A stretch of 64,000 bases of DNA from Linnemannia schmuckeri (lineage: Eukaryota > Mortierellomycota > Mortierellomycetes > Mortierellales > Mortierellaceae), in NCBI GenBank assembly GCA_029449235.1, contig JANATG010000006.1, positions 1,364,001 to 1,428,000 on the forward strand, in the 5' to 3' direction. The notes under the pieces are model-generated. The model was not told where the DNA came from. It did no database searches and saw only the letters and a list, made by a program, of their open reading frames with translations. The position numbers and the translations under genes are program-made. The first letter of the stretch is position 1. Each line of letters starts with the position of its first letter. Positions 35,383 through 45,784 of the stretch are shown one piece after another.

Positions 35383-36318
35383 CTAATCCTCCATGCTCTC
35401 GGGTCCAGTGCTGGTGGCGGTGGTGGTGGTGTTGGGCTCTGGTGGCGCCATCTCCATGGTATTCTTGACGTGTTGCTGAATCGTTAACAGAGGGTTGCTC
35501 TTGAACGAAGGGTGCGCCAACACGTTCTGGAACCGCAAAATCTCTTGCATACTGTTTCATTGTAAACAGGTGAACATAATAAAGTGGCCGTTAGAAGGGA
35601 GCTTCATAATCTCTGATATGAATAACCAGAAAGGACGTCTCTTGGGCAAAATTAAGATAAAAAGGTACTTACGCAGCCTTCTTCTTGGCCTTTTTGGACT
35701 GCAAAGGCTTGGATGACTCTGAATGAATAGTGAACTGCTGGTGATCCAGAATAGGCGCTGCTACTACTGGTGCTTTGTTTCCTGCTGCTTTTGATTTGGA
35801 TCCCTTGATGGCTGTTGCTGGTGAGACCTGAGCGGCCTTGGTAGGATCTATTGTTGAGAGGACGTCATGGAAGGATCCAAAGTCGACCGAGAGCGTTTGG
35901 TTCTGTCCTGACTTCTTCTTCTTCTTCTGAGGATTGTATGTCGCCTCCAGTTCTAACATTCGTTCGAAAGGAAGAGAGGGATAATTAGCGACATGTTTTT
36001 AAGCTTCATTCCATGGGATCCTAATGCAATGATACCCATTATGCCATGATATTTCACTGATCTCTATCCTTGCAGCCCTGAAATCGAACAGAAAAACAAA
36101 GACCTACTTGACATCCACTTGTCGTGCCTCAGTTTGCGCTTATCCTTCTTGTCGACCCTGTCGTCCTCAAACTCCAGTCCAAACTGCTCCTTCATGGCCT
36201 GCATCGACTCTTTTGAAGGTGCTGCTGCTGGTGCCTCGATGACGGGATGGACATAAGCCGCCTTGCTGCCGACGGCCTTGTGGTGGACTCTGCTCTTGGA
36301 TGCTTTTACTTTGGGCAT
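35383..36318 (-). CDS. SLX9: Ribosome biogenesis protein Slx9 (FAM207A family)
   Basis: Three exons, 36318-36108, 35952-35673 and 35551-35383, join in frame to give 219 aa. The N-terminus is basic (MPKVKASKSRVHHKAVG). The family block KKDKRKLRHDKWMSKLEATY spans the first splice junction. The middle has KKKKK and QTLSVDFGSFHDVLSTID. The C-terminal block RFQNVLAHPSFKSNPLLTIQ matches the end of Slx9/FAM207A proteins. Yeast Slx9 is a nucleolar factor for pre-40S assembly and export, and the lysine-rich composition fits. It is transcribed away from the NFKBIL1-like gene, with 220 bp between the two ATGs. Individual motifs are short, but their order and position make the assignment good. Confidence 0.82.
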
Positions 36319-36538
36319 TGTGAAGGATCCTGTTCTGTTTGAATGAAGGGAGCGGTCAATGGTGCTGCATTCCTTGTTCTTCAAGTATGGTTGCCTTGCA
36401 AAACAAGAAAAAAAAACGACCGTCCAAAACACAAGCCACTCAATTGCAATTCACACTTTGACTGAGCACTTTTTACAATAAAAATCGTCCCTGAACGAAA
36501 GAAACAACCACCACCCTCAATACAAAACAACAACAGCC
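36319..36538. promoter_or_regulatory. 220 bp bidirectional promoter (SLX9 / NFKBIL1-like)
   Basis: It separates two divergent start codons (SLX9 at 36318, NFKBIL1-like at 36539). With this spacing the two genes must share or abut their core promoters. It has an A run near 36409 and CAAC/ACAAC-rich leader sequence before the plus-strand ATG. No specific factor site was identified. Confidence 0.6.
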
Positions 36539-37852
36539 ATGGAGAACGCATCAGCAACAAGGCTTCGCTTTAAAGGCTCAGCAACATCGTCCTCCAAGAA
36601 GCGGAAACATTCCTCTGACAAGTACCACTCTCACCTCGACTCTCACACAACGCCTTCACGAAGGTCGTGGTCTCGGTCACGGTCTCCGAGACGGTCGTCC
36701 AAGGAAGACAAGGAAGGCGACAGGCGGCGAGACAGGAAGCACAAATCCAGAGCCCATTCACGCTCCCGCTCCAGCTCTCCTTCCTCCTCCTCCTATCGAT
36801 CACAATCACAAAGGAACCGGTCTTCGAAATACAAAGTGACGCCCGCAGGATATGCCCCGGACTCGCTTGACAGCTACTGTTTTGATTATGACGACGTCGA
36901 CCTCGAAGCGGCCTACATACGCAAGTTGCTACAAGAGCAACGTGAACGAGATATGGAGCAACAGCTGGCAGAGGAGACAGAAGACCCTTGGTTGAGCCAT
37001 CTCTTTGACGAATCTGTCAATGATGACCCGTACGAGTACCACTCCAGTCGCTTCTCCACGCAGACACCTGTTGCTCCAAGATCTAGGAAGAGGCAACAGC
37101 AGGACAACATTCAGTCAATGTCCGACGATGCTTATACATCCTACATGCGCAAGGGAATGGGCCGCAGTCAAACCCAGAAGGAGGCGCAGGAGTGGTTGGA
37201 ATGGGTCGAGGAGCAGGAACGGAGCAAGTACAAGGACGCTAGGAGAGAGCAGAAGCAAAAGGATGAAGAACGGAGTCGACGTCGACAGGAGAGACGGGAG
37301 AAAGAACGACTTGATCAAGAAACAGAAGCCTCTGCTCGAGCGGGGATTGGATCTCATCAGAGGGAAGACGACACGCCTGCCAACCAACTTCGGAAACGAG
37401 CTCTTGTCCATCAGGCCAGGAAGGTCTACGAACAAGGTTGGAGAGCGTTGCTCTCGGTCGAGGACAGCGGTCAGGGCGCTACTACGACGGCTTTGCCACC
37501 ATTGTCGATGGAGAACGTCCCTTGGCCACCGCTGTACGGTACCTCTGAATCCTTAGATGATGTCTCGGACACGACCTCGAAAGTGTCGCTGTTTGATTTC
37601 TTGTTCTTTGGGACGACCGCGGACCAGACAGATGTTAGGAAACAACTCCTTCGGCGCGAGCAACTCAAGTTCCATCCTGACAAATTCAAGCAGCGGTTTG
37701 GAGCGAGACTTCCTCCAGCTTCTACAGAGTCCTTTGACATGTCTACCCTTTCCGCAGTTACCGTGGGAATGATACCAGGTGAGAGAGAACGTATTCTTGA
37801 GCAAGTTGATAAGGTAGCCAGGGCATTGAATGAACTCGGCGAGATATTTTGA
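36539..37852 (+). CDS. NFKBIL1-like protein (RS-rich N-terminus, HPD-containing C-terminus)
   Basis: A single exon of 437 aa. Residues about 15-100 are Arg/Ser-rich (SRSRSPRRSS), like splicing-associated proteins. Residues about 110-290 are highly charged and predicted helical, with Glu/Arg/Gln repeats. The C-terminal 130 residues contain WRALLSVEDSG, MENVPWPPLYG and LRREQLKFHPDKFKQRFGAR, and end in DKVARALNELGEIF. That C-terminal module is the one shared by animal NFKBIL1 and its fungal relatives. NFKBIL1 is linked to RNA processing in animals. The ankyrin repeats of the animal protein are not seen. The HPD triplet resembles a J-domain loop, but the rest of a J domain is not evident. A nuclear RNA role is inference. 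Confidence 0.72.
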   Translation: MENASATRLRFKGSATSSSKKRKHSSDKYHSHLDSHTTPSRRSWSRSRSPRRSSKEDKEGDRRRDRKHKSRAHSRSRSSSPSSSSYRSQSQRNRSSKYKVTPAGYAPDSLDSYCFDYDDVDLEAAYIRKLLQEQRERDMEQQLAEETEDPWLSHLFDESVNDDPYEYHSSRFSTQTPVAPRSRKRQQQDNIQSMSDDAYTSYMRKGMGRSQTQKEAQEWLEWVEEQERSKYKDARREQKQKDEERSRRRQERREKERLDQETEASARAGIGSHQREDDTPANQLRKRALVHQARKVYEQGWRALLSVEDSGQGATTTALPPLSMENVPWPPLYGTSESLDDVSDTTSKVSLFDFLFFGTTADQTDVRKQLLRREQLKFHPDKFKQRFGARLPPASTESFDMSTLSAVTVGMIPGERERILEQVDKVARALNELGEIF

Positions 37853-38621
37853 AAAACATAGAGTGTCTGCCTGGCTGTTTTATTTGTCACATTGGAGACT
37901 AGATAATAAACGAAGAACACCAAGAAAAAACGGAGTGTGAGAAAGTACTTGATGTGGAATACGTTTCGTTCCACTCTTTCTTGGTTCCCGTCAGACTCCT
38001 TTTGGCGTTTGCCGAGCGAGAGCGAAAAAGAAGGTGCTAGTTTTCCGATGTGCATCCGTATCGTATCAAGTGGTTGGGTGTTATTGTTATTGTTGTTGCT
38101 CTCAAAAATGAAAGAAAGCGTGTTTTCCCATCAAATCACTCGACAGCCAGCATCCTTTGGCTCCTCTTCTCTCTCCGCCTTGTGTCACGCCAGAGACGAA
38201 AACGCACTCGGTGCATGAATGGGAGCAAGGGAAGAAAAAAAAAGCAAGAAAAAAAAGTGGAGACAGGGAATGGACTACTGCACTGGATTGGCTGTCTTTT
38301 GTTCGATTGTTGACCCTCTTCCCCCGCATTTTTCTCTTCTCGGTGGTCGGCCAGTCCAGTTTCAACTTTCAACTTTGAGCTCGGTTGTCCGAGCAAATCC
38401 AATCGAGTCGGAGTTGTCAATTCGACCACCATTTGCTTTCATACTTTTCCAGGAGCAAATAAACGTACCCTTAGCGAGGGGCACAAGACCCTCTTCTACT
38501 TCGTTCTTCTGGCGTTGCTTGTTTGTTTTTCTTTTTTCTCTTTTCTTTCTTTCTTCTTTACACACAACTCTCTCACATTCAGTCTCCACACTTCACACTT
38601 CACACTTCACATATACTCATC
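37853..38621. other. 0.8 kb intergenic region
   Basis: This is the 3' UTR of the NFKBIL1-like gene followed by the promoter of the oxygenase gene. The last 150 bp are pyrimidine-rich and end in three tandem TTCACACTTCACAC-type units just before the ATG at 38622. No gene is seen. Confidence 0.5.
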
Positions 38622-40411
38622 ATGGTCCACGCTGAACACCAACCCCAGGCCACCACCGACCTCTTGCCCATCATCGACCTCGGACTCTACCTCCAGAACC
38701 CCGACGCCCCCGATGCCATCGCCGAGAGCAAGCGTGTAAGTAAATGTTGACTTCACAGATGAATGACATAAAAGTGGAATGAGCAAAGAAGGTTGCATAT
38801 GTCTTCCGTGGGAAGAAATAGGGTTTCTTGCCTGTTTCGGTTACTATTCAGCATTGACGAGGAAACTCCAAACGTACTTTACAATGCTAACAATTGTTTC
38901 TTTCTTTGATGCTGACTTACTCTTTAGGCAGCCGATGCCATCCGCGACTATGGTGCCTTGATTGTCAAGGACCCCCGTGTCACTGGTACGATGACATCCT
39001 GTACTTTTTTGTGCCTTTGACCAGGAACATCGACATTTTATTCATCCACTTCAACAACATAGGACTAACGCAATTATCGCTCATCTTCATCTTGACATTG
39101 GTGAAATAGAGCAAGATAACAATAACTTTATTGACTTGATGGAAGACTACTTCAACCAGGACTTTGATGTCAAGCTCAAGGATGCCAGACCCGAGTACGG
39201 ATACCAGGTATCGTTTTTGCTTTTCGTTTCTGTCCTTGCTCAATCCTTCCTTGTCCTTGAACCCATTTCACGTGGGGACGACCAGAAGAAGCGTCAACGA
39301 GGACAAGAACGTCTTGTTTGTTATTTTTCCCATTAATAGTCGGAGACCGAACCAGGACATGGCGGAGCATGGAGAGTGGAGAAAGTTTTTTTATCCTGCG
39401 CAAGTACTAACGAATTTTCCTTTTTTGTATTGTTTTGATTGCGGGTTGCCAGGTCGGTGTTACCCCCGAGTTGACCGAGGACCCCAAGTGCCCCAAGGAC
39501 CCCCACTGCCTCGATATTATTGATCACGTATGTTTCACCTTGTCGTTTTGTTATTTATGTTTTGTTTGGTAGTGCTCAGTAGAGTCAGTGAACTGATGGT
39601 TCATCTTTCACATATATTAGATTCCCGAGGCCAACAGACCTTTGAAGTTCCACGGTGCTGATCCCAAGTGGCGCTTCTTCTGGCGCATTGGTGAGCAGCC
39701 TCCAGCCACCAAGTTCCCTCGCCTCAACGCCGAGCCCGTCGTCCCTGAAGGTATCTTCACATCTCTGACCTCGCATCTATAATGTTCTTCGAAGTGTCAA
39801 TTTGGATATCTAATTAATCAATGGTCCGTGTTTGTTCTATTACCCATTTTTAGCTTTCAAGGATGTCTGGTCGGAGACGATGGATGTTTGGGGCAACACT
39901 CTTCACAAGGCTGTCTTGGGACTTGCCGAGATGATTGCTGTTGGATTTGACTTGCCAAAGAAAACCTTTGTCGATATGGCCCAATACGGTCCCCACTTGC
40001 TTGCCCCCACCGCCAGTGACTTGAACAAGTACGGCAAGGTCGGCACTGTCCTCGCCGGATTCCACTACGACCTCAACTTCTTGTAAGTTTTATCTCATTT
40101 TTGTTCCTTAGCATATATAAAGCCTATTGTGAGCATGATTGCGGTTCAATGGCTGTAACTAACAAGCCATTCATATCGTGTCTTGGAATTATAGGACTAT
40201 TCACGGCAAGTCGCGTTACCCTGGATTGAACATCTGGCCCCGCAACGAGTCTGAGAAGTTGGCTGTCCGTGTCCCCGATGGTTGCTTGTTGGTACGTTGA
40301 CTGTTACATGTTTATATGCCTCTAGAAAGCTATTTTTCAACGACGTTTATCCATCTCTTAGAAGACCACTGCCTAATAACACTCCATGATTTTTGTCGTG
40401 AATGGTAATTG

Positions 40412-40452
<41 letters not shown>

Positions 40453-40747
40453 ATAGGTTCAGGCAGGAAAGCAGTTGGAGTGGTTGACTGGTGGTGTTGT
40501 CCAGGCTGGATACCACGAGGTGATTGTGAACGAGGCAACCGTGAAGGCGATTGAGAACAAGACGAACGACCGCCCCCTGTGGAGAATCTCGTCGACGTTC
40601 TTCTTGCACATTGCCTCGGACAATATCCTGCGTCCTCTCGAGGGTGTCTTTGACACGGAAGAGAAGCGTGCAGCCAAATACCCCAAGATCCATACTGGCG
40701 ACCAGGTCCGCAAGGAGCTCGGCTTGATTGCTCTTTTGGAGAAGTAA
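38622..40747 (+). CDS. 2-oxoglutarate/Fe(II)-dependent oxygenase
   Basis: Eight exons: 38622-38735, 38928-38985, 39110-39207, 39453-39527, 39621-39750, 39854-40082, 40195-40291 and 40457-40747. They join in frame to give 363 aa. The N-terminus has the IPNS-type start (PIIDLGLYLQ then AADAIRDYGALIVKD). The iron site is H-Y-D at His229/Asp231 in FHYDLNFLTIHGKS, with the distal His287 in GYHEVI. Arg310 in WRISSTFF is the expected 2OG-binding Arg. The catalytic set is therefore complete. Substrate cannot be inferred; relatives range from isopenicillin-N-synthase-like enzymes to gibberellin and flavonoid oxygenases. There are no secondary-metabolite neighbours. The last intron contains a 40-A tract directly before its acceptor. 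Being the most intron-dense gene here, its exon model rests on seven consistent junctions. Confidence 0.88.
40412..40451 (+). repeat. 40-nt poly(A) tract inside an intron
   Basis: An uninterrupted run of 40 A lies in the last intron of the oxygenase gene, five bases before its AG acceptor (CATAG). It occupies the place where a pyrimidine tract would normally be. A CTAAT branch-site candidate lies upstream at about 40372. Confidence 0.9.
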
Positions 40748-42815
40748 ATACACGTAGGAACTTAACAATGTACAAATTTTTTAGCTGAGCTTGGCGTGGC
40801 TGGTGTGTGAGATATGATCTTCCTACGTTATCAATCAAGTGATGTGCAGAGTGTTTGTTGTTACTTTGTTTTTGCTCCGTCTCTCGTCTGTGATGCATCC
40901 GTCTCAGAGCTTGCCTTTTATAACACGTACAACCGACCGTGTCCATAACCGTGGGCGCACATCGTCAGCATCAAGAATTTTCTGTTTTTTGCGTCCGGGC
41001 AAAAACAGAGAAAAAAGCCGAAGCCGAGGGACAGGGTCACTCTCCCTTTCTCTTTCTTTTATTTGTGTTTCGCTTCTCCACAAATTTTGTGTCCAAAAAA
41101 AGAGAGAGATGATGTTTGTTTTTGTGAGCAACTTTTTTCTTACTGTTATTTGTTTCTTGCGCCCACTGGAGTCATAGTTGAGTGCGTGTTTTTCTTCTGT
41201 CTTCTGAGACATTGTAGAGACTAAGTGAGTACGAGGAAGAGAGGGACGGAGAGTGTGTAAGAAAACGAGCGAAGCGATCGGATTGTCATCAGCGATGCAC
41301 AAGGTAAGACCTATCCGTCTACACGCATGTAACGAATGGTGACAGGAACCGGCATTCACTGAAGTAACAGTAACGGATTTTCATGAGCAAGTAGAAAGGT
41401 CAAGAAAAATGAAAAGAATCGAACGGTTCATTTTTTCCGAACTTTTTCTCGGCTTTTTTGAATAGGTGTGGCTCAAAGTCCCAAATTCCCTTTTCAACCC
41501 ACTGCTTCTCTCGCTCACCCCTGAACAAACGGCGCTTTCTTCTTCTCGTCTTTATGTTGAAAAGATATGTTGATATCGTTTTCTGTGGAGGACAAACGCA
41601 AAAAAAAACAACCAACAACAAAAGCGAAGAAGGGGCAAGAGAGAGAAAGGGAAGAAGGGAAAAGGAAAAGGGGGCTAGATGGGAAAGGGAAGGGGCCTTC
41701 TTCTTCACCAGTGAGTGACGAACAAACATGTGTTAACATACACAAGAAATCAATGCATAATGGAAAGAGAATCTGGGACCCACAACCACTGTGCCTTCCC
41801 CTGCGCTCTGCAATTCTCGCTGTTGTTGGTGCTCCTCTCACTGTTCAATTGCCTCTCCAGTTTCTCAGTTTGTCCGAATCTCGGAGATGTTCCCACCGAG
41901 AGAGTATGGGAGAGAGAGAGATCGAAAGGAGCGATGCAAAGATGACGGTGGAGGTAGAGTAGAAGAAGAATAGAGCATGTGCCCATACTGCGATGAAGGA
42001 CAAACAAAGACAGAAGGGACACAGCCTAAGGCCCTTCATTGGGATAAACAAACGAAAAAAATATAAATTATTTTCCCTGCCCCTGGTTCTTGTTTGTGCC
42101 CTTTCGTTGTATTGACACATGAGAGACATGGAGGAGAAAGAGTAAGGGTGCTAGTGAGGGGAGACCATTCTTTCATATGATGTCGCATTCGGTGCGTTGT
42201 TTTCCTACTTGTTCTGTCATCCACTGTGCGACCATCTCGTTTTTTCTCGCTCTTGTTTGTTTGTATTTTTTGTTTCTCCAGTCGAGCGTTGTACATCTAC
42301 ACGGGTACAATATTGTGCCCAATGTCCAATGCCCAATGGAATAGAAAAGTGGACTGATCTAGTTGTCGCCTAGAATGGATTCGTATTGCCAGTAAGCAAG
42401 CAAATCAAGCAAACAAACACGTTGAGTAAGGCGAGACAAGACAAGGGCCATTGAAGAACGAGCATAATAATAAAACAAGCGATCGAAAAGTGTCCTATCC
42501 CTTTCCCTGGCCCTGTCCAGTGAGTGTGCAGTCCAGTGCCTTACCCTCTGCCTCCACCTACCCCTCCTTTCGGATTTCCTCTTTCTCTTCTTCCCTCCCT
42601 CTCCACATTCATACTGTTCATTCAGCAAAGCCATCGTTCATCAGCGCGGACTAAACTCCTTTAAATCCCTTCTGCTCCCTTTTTTTTTTTTCTTTTCCCT
42701 CCTTACTTCTCTCTTCATCCCCCTCGTGCTCTCTACTCCTTTTTCTTTTCTTCACGTCTCACTACTCACTCCTCACTCATTCTCTACTTGTATATATACT
42801 ACACCTCACCACAAC
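40748..42815. other. 2.1 kb intergenic region
   Basis: This lies between two plus-strand genes. It is low-complexity in parts (A/G-rich 41580-41700, GAGAGA near 41910), with a pyrimidine-rich promoter from about 42540. TATATATA at 42791 lies only 25 bp before the next ATG. No protein or RNA gene is recognised; open frames on both strands are compositional. Confidence 0.5.
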
Positions 42816-45381
42816 ATGTCTGGATACTTTTCCGTCAACCAAGTTGCCAGCCACAACTCCGAGGTACCTTTCCACAACCAGCGCTCTCTCTTTTTCCATT
42901 TACTTATTCAAGCCTCAACGTCCCGTGCGCATCTTGGAGAATGATCGGATTAAGCAGAAGAAGCATTATACCCGTATTAATACCCACCTCCTGTTCTTTT
43001 CTCTCCTCGTCTAGAACGACTGCTGGGTTATCATCCACGACAAGGTCTACGATGTCTCCAACTTCTTGAACGAACATCCCGGTGGAAAGGTACCCTTGAA
43101 GCAATGACGCTCGTTGTTGTATTTTTGTATTTTTCATGTCCCGCGCGTATTCGTGTGCGCGTGCGTCTTACCTTTGCCTTGGGCGCAAGAAAACAGGATA
43201 ACGCACGCACACAGTTGGAAGCACACACACACACGCACAAAAAGGGAAGAACATGTAGAAGAGGAATGAGCATCTTGGAGAGTGTAGCTGCTGTCGGGAT
43301 TGTTCATTCATCCTCTCGGAAAAAGTGAAAAAGTGATGCCTTGACCACTCTTTCGACCTCTTTCGATCCTGGCGGAGTTGAAGGGAACACACACACACGG
43401 AGCATATTTCCGCAGAGATACCTTTTCTCCCTTTCTCTCCTTTTTCGAGCCTATAAGTGTGGGGGAGGGACTCTATTTGACTCCTGACAACAGGCGCTTG
43501 AATATTCACACGCACATCTTTGTACGTACTCTCCCTATTACTACTACAGAAAATCATCTTGAAGAACGCCGGAACTGATGCTACCAAGCAGTTCGATGCC
43601 TTCCACAACCCCGGTATGTTATTTCTCGTTGTGTGCTCTGGTGTCTTGTCTCACCGAATCTTTTTTTTTTTGTTTGTTCTTTGTTTTGTTTGTGTGCTTG
43701 TCCGCATATGTCACAGATGATGAAGATCTTGTCTACTATTACACCGATTACAAAACATAAATAACAATCATCAATCGCGTGCTCATTCCTCCATTCATGT
43801 CTGCTAACGCATGGATCCCCTCTCTCCGTGCCACGCACACAATCAATACTTGCTTAATTATAGGTGTCCTTGAGAAGTATGGGGCCCTCTGCATCGGAAG
43901 CGTCGGTGAACCACCCAAGGCTGGTACCGAAGAGTCCTCTGCCGTCTCTGTCGAGGACGACGAGTTCCAGTTCGGTGAGATGATTCCCTTCGGTGATCCA
44001 TCCTGGTACGTTTGTTATTCTTGCTCGCATGCTTGACCAGCTTTAGTGAATGACCATGGGAACATTGACTAATCCTTGTCATACGTATGTATTGCCTCGA
44101 TAAAACAGGTACCAGCAATGGGGAAGCCCTTACTATAAGGAGTCGCATCGTCGCATTCGTCGCTATGTCCGCAAGTTTGTCGACACCGATATCATGCCCT
44201 TCGCTCACGAGTGGGACGAGGCCAAGCAGGTCCCCATGTTCCTCTTCAAGAAATGCGCCGAGATGGGTATCCTCGCCGCTGTCGCTGGCAACGGCACTCT
44301 CCCCACCGAGTACTTTAACCTCGAGGAGACCACCCTGTTCCGCGGTGGTGATAATGCCATCGTGCCCCCACAAGAGTTCGATGCCTTCCACGGCTTCATC
44401 ATCTTTGACGAGCTCTCCCGCTGTGGATCGGGAGGAGTTCTCTGGGGTATTCTCGGAGGTCTCGGAATCGGTCTCCCCCCCATTATCAAGTACGGTAGCG
44501 AAGAGCTCAAGCGCCGCATTGTCCCCGAGGTCTTGGCCGGTCGCAAGACCATCTGCTTGGCCATTACCGAGCCCCAGGCTGGATCTGATGTCGCCAACTT
44601 GACCACCGTCGCCAACGAGATGGGCGATGGTTTTATCGTCAATGGTGAGAAGAAGTGGATCACGAACGGAACCTTTGCCGACTACTTTACAACCGCCGTC
44701 CGCACTGGAGGCGATGGTATGGGCGGTGTCAGTTTGTTGGTCATTGAGCGTGGCATGCCCGGTGTCAGCACCCGTCAGATGAAGTGCTCCGGTGTTTGGT
44801 CGTCTGGAACTGCCTACATCAACTTTGAGGATGTCAAGGTCCCTCGCGCCAACATTGTCGGAAAGGAGAACCGCGGATTCAAATACATCATGAACAACTT
44901 CAACCACGAGCGCATGGGAATTGTCATTCAGGCCAACCGTCTCGCCCGTGTCTGTCTCGAGGAGGCCATCAAGTACGGAAGCAAGCGCAAGACTTTTGGT
45001 GTCAAGTTGGTCAACCACCCCGTCCTCCGTAACAAGTTGGCTCACATGGCCCGTCAGATCGAGGCAACCCATGCATGGACTGAGAACGTCATCTACCAGA
45101 CGATTAACATGCCCGAGGACCTTCAGCCAATCAAGTTGGGAGGCCCTATTGCTTTGCTCAAGGCCCAGGCGACCCAGACTCTGGAATACTGTGCCCGTGA
45201 GGCATCTCAGATCTTTGGAGGGCTCGCCTATACTCGTGGAGGTCAGGGAGAGAAAGTCGAGCGTATCTACCGCGAGGTGCGTGCCTATGCCATTCCTGGT
45301 GGCTCTGAGGAGATCATGTTGGATCTCGGTATGCGCCAGTCTATGAAGGTCGCCACGTCGATGTACGGAGCCAAGCTTTAA
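42816..45381 (+). CDS. Cytochrome b5-acyl-CoA dehydrogenase fusion
   Basis: Five exons: 42816-42863, 43015-43089, 43550-43613, 43864-44005 and 44109-45381. They join in frame to give 533 aa. Residues 1-80 are a cytochrome b5 heme domain with axial ligands His37 (NEHPGGK) and His60 (FHNP), the usual spacing. A linker of about 50 residues leads to an acyl-CoA dehydrogenase. This shows a helical N-terminus, AITEPQAGSDVANLTT (flavin/substrate loop), GEKKWITNG, the middle beta-domain, and QIFGGLAYTRGGQGEKVERIYRE with IPGGSEEIM near the end. This b5-ACAD arrangement is known in fungi. A plausible chemistry is flavin oxidation of an acyl-CoA with electrons passed to or from heme, but substrate and partner are not known from sequence. 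There is no peroxisomal SKL-type tail and no clear mitochondrial leader. Confidence 0.92.
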
Positions 45382-45784
45382 ACCCCAGTCAGACTCCAGA
45401 TGACACGTTAATAGCATACATTCGCCATGATCTCGTCATGAAAAATAAAATTCAAAAAATTTGTATCAATCCTTCACGCGTGTCTGGATGCCTCCCTGTG
45501 TCTGCGATTATTCCAAATTGAGAGACGCGACGACAGTCACCGTCCACTTTGTTTTCTTTTTTTTCGTCTGCAGCCTTTTTATTCGCTTTCTTGAGCGGTT
45601 CCTCGTTGGCCACCATTCTTCGTTGTTACATCTCTTCTCATGCTCTCCGCCCTCACCGCATCCCCCTGACAGGAGACAGAACGACCTACATCTCAACAAC
45701 CATCAGGAAAACAAGGCGACTTTGACCACCTAGCACCCTTGTAGAAGTAACGACAATAAATAACGACCTGCCAACGAGTGTCGA
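45382..45784. other. 0.4 kb tandem intergenic region
   Basis: This is the 3' UTR of the b5-ACAD gene and the promoter of CCA1, 403 bp in total. There is a T-rich stretch near 45550-45580. No gene is seen. Confidence 0.55.

Noticed and set aside
43858..45417. A 519-codon minus-strand open frame
   Set aside because: Antisense to the acyl-CoA dehydrogenase exon; same codon-bias effect and no domain.
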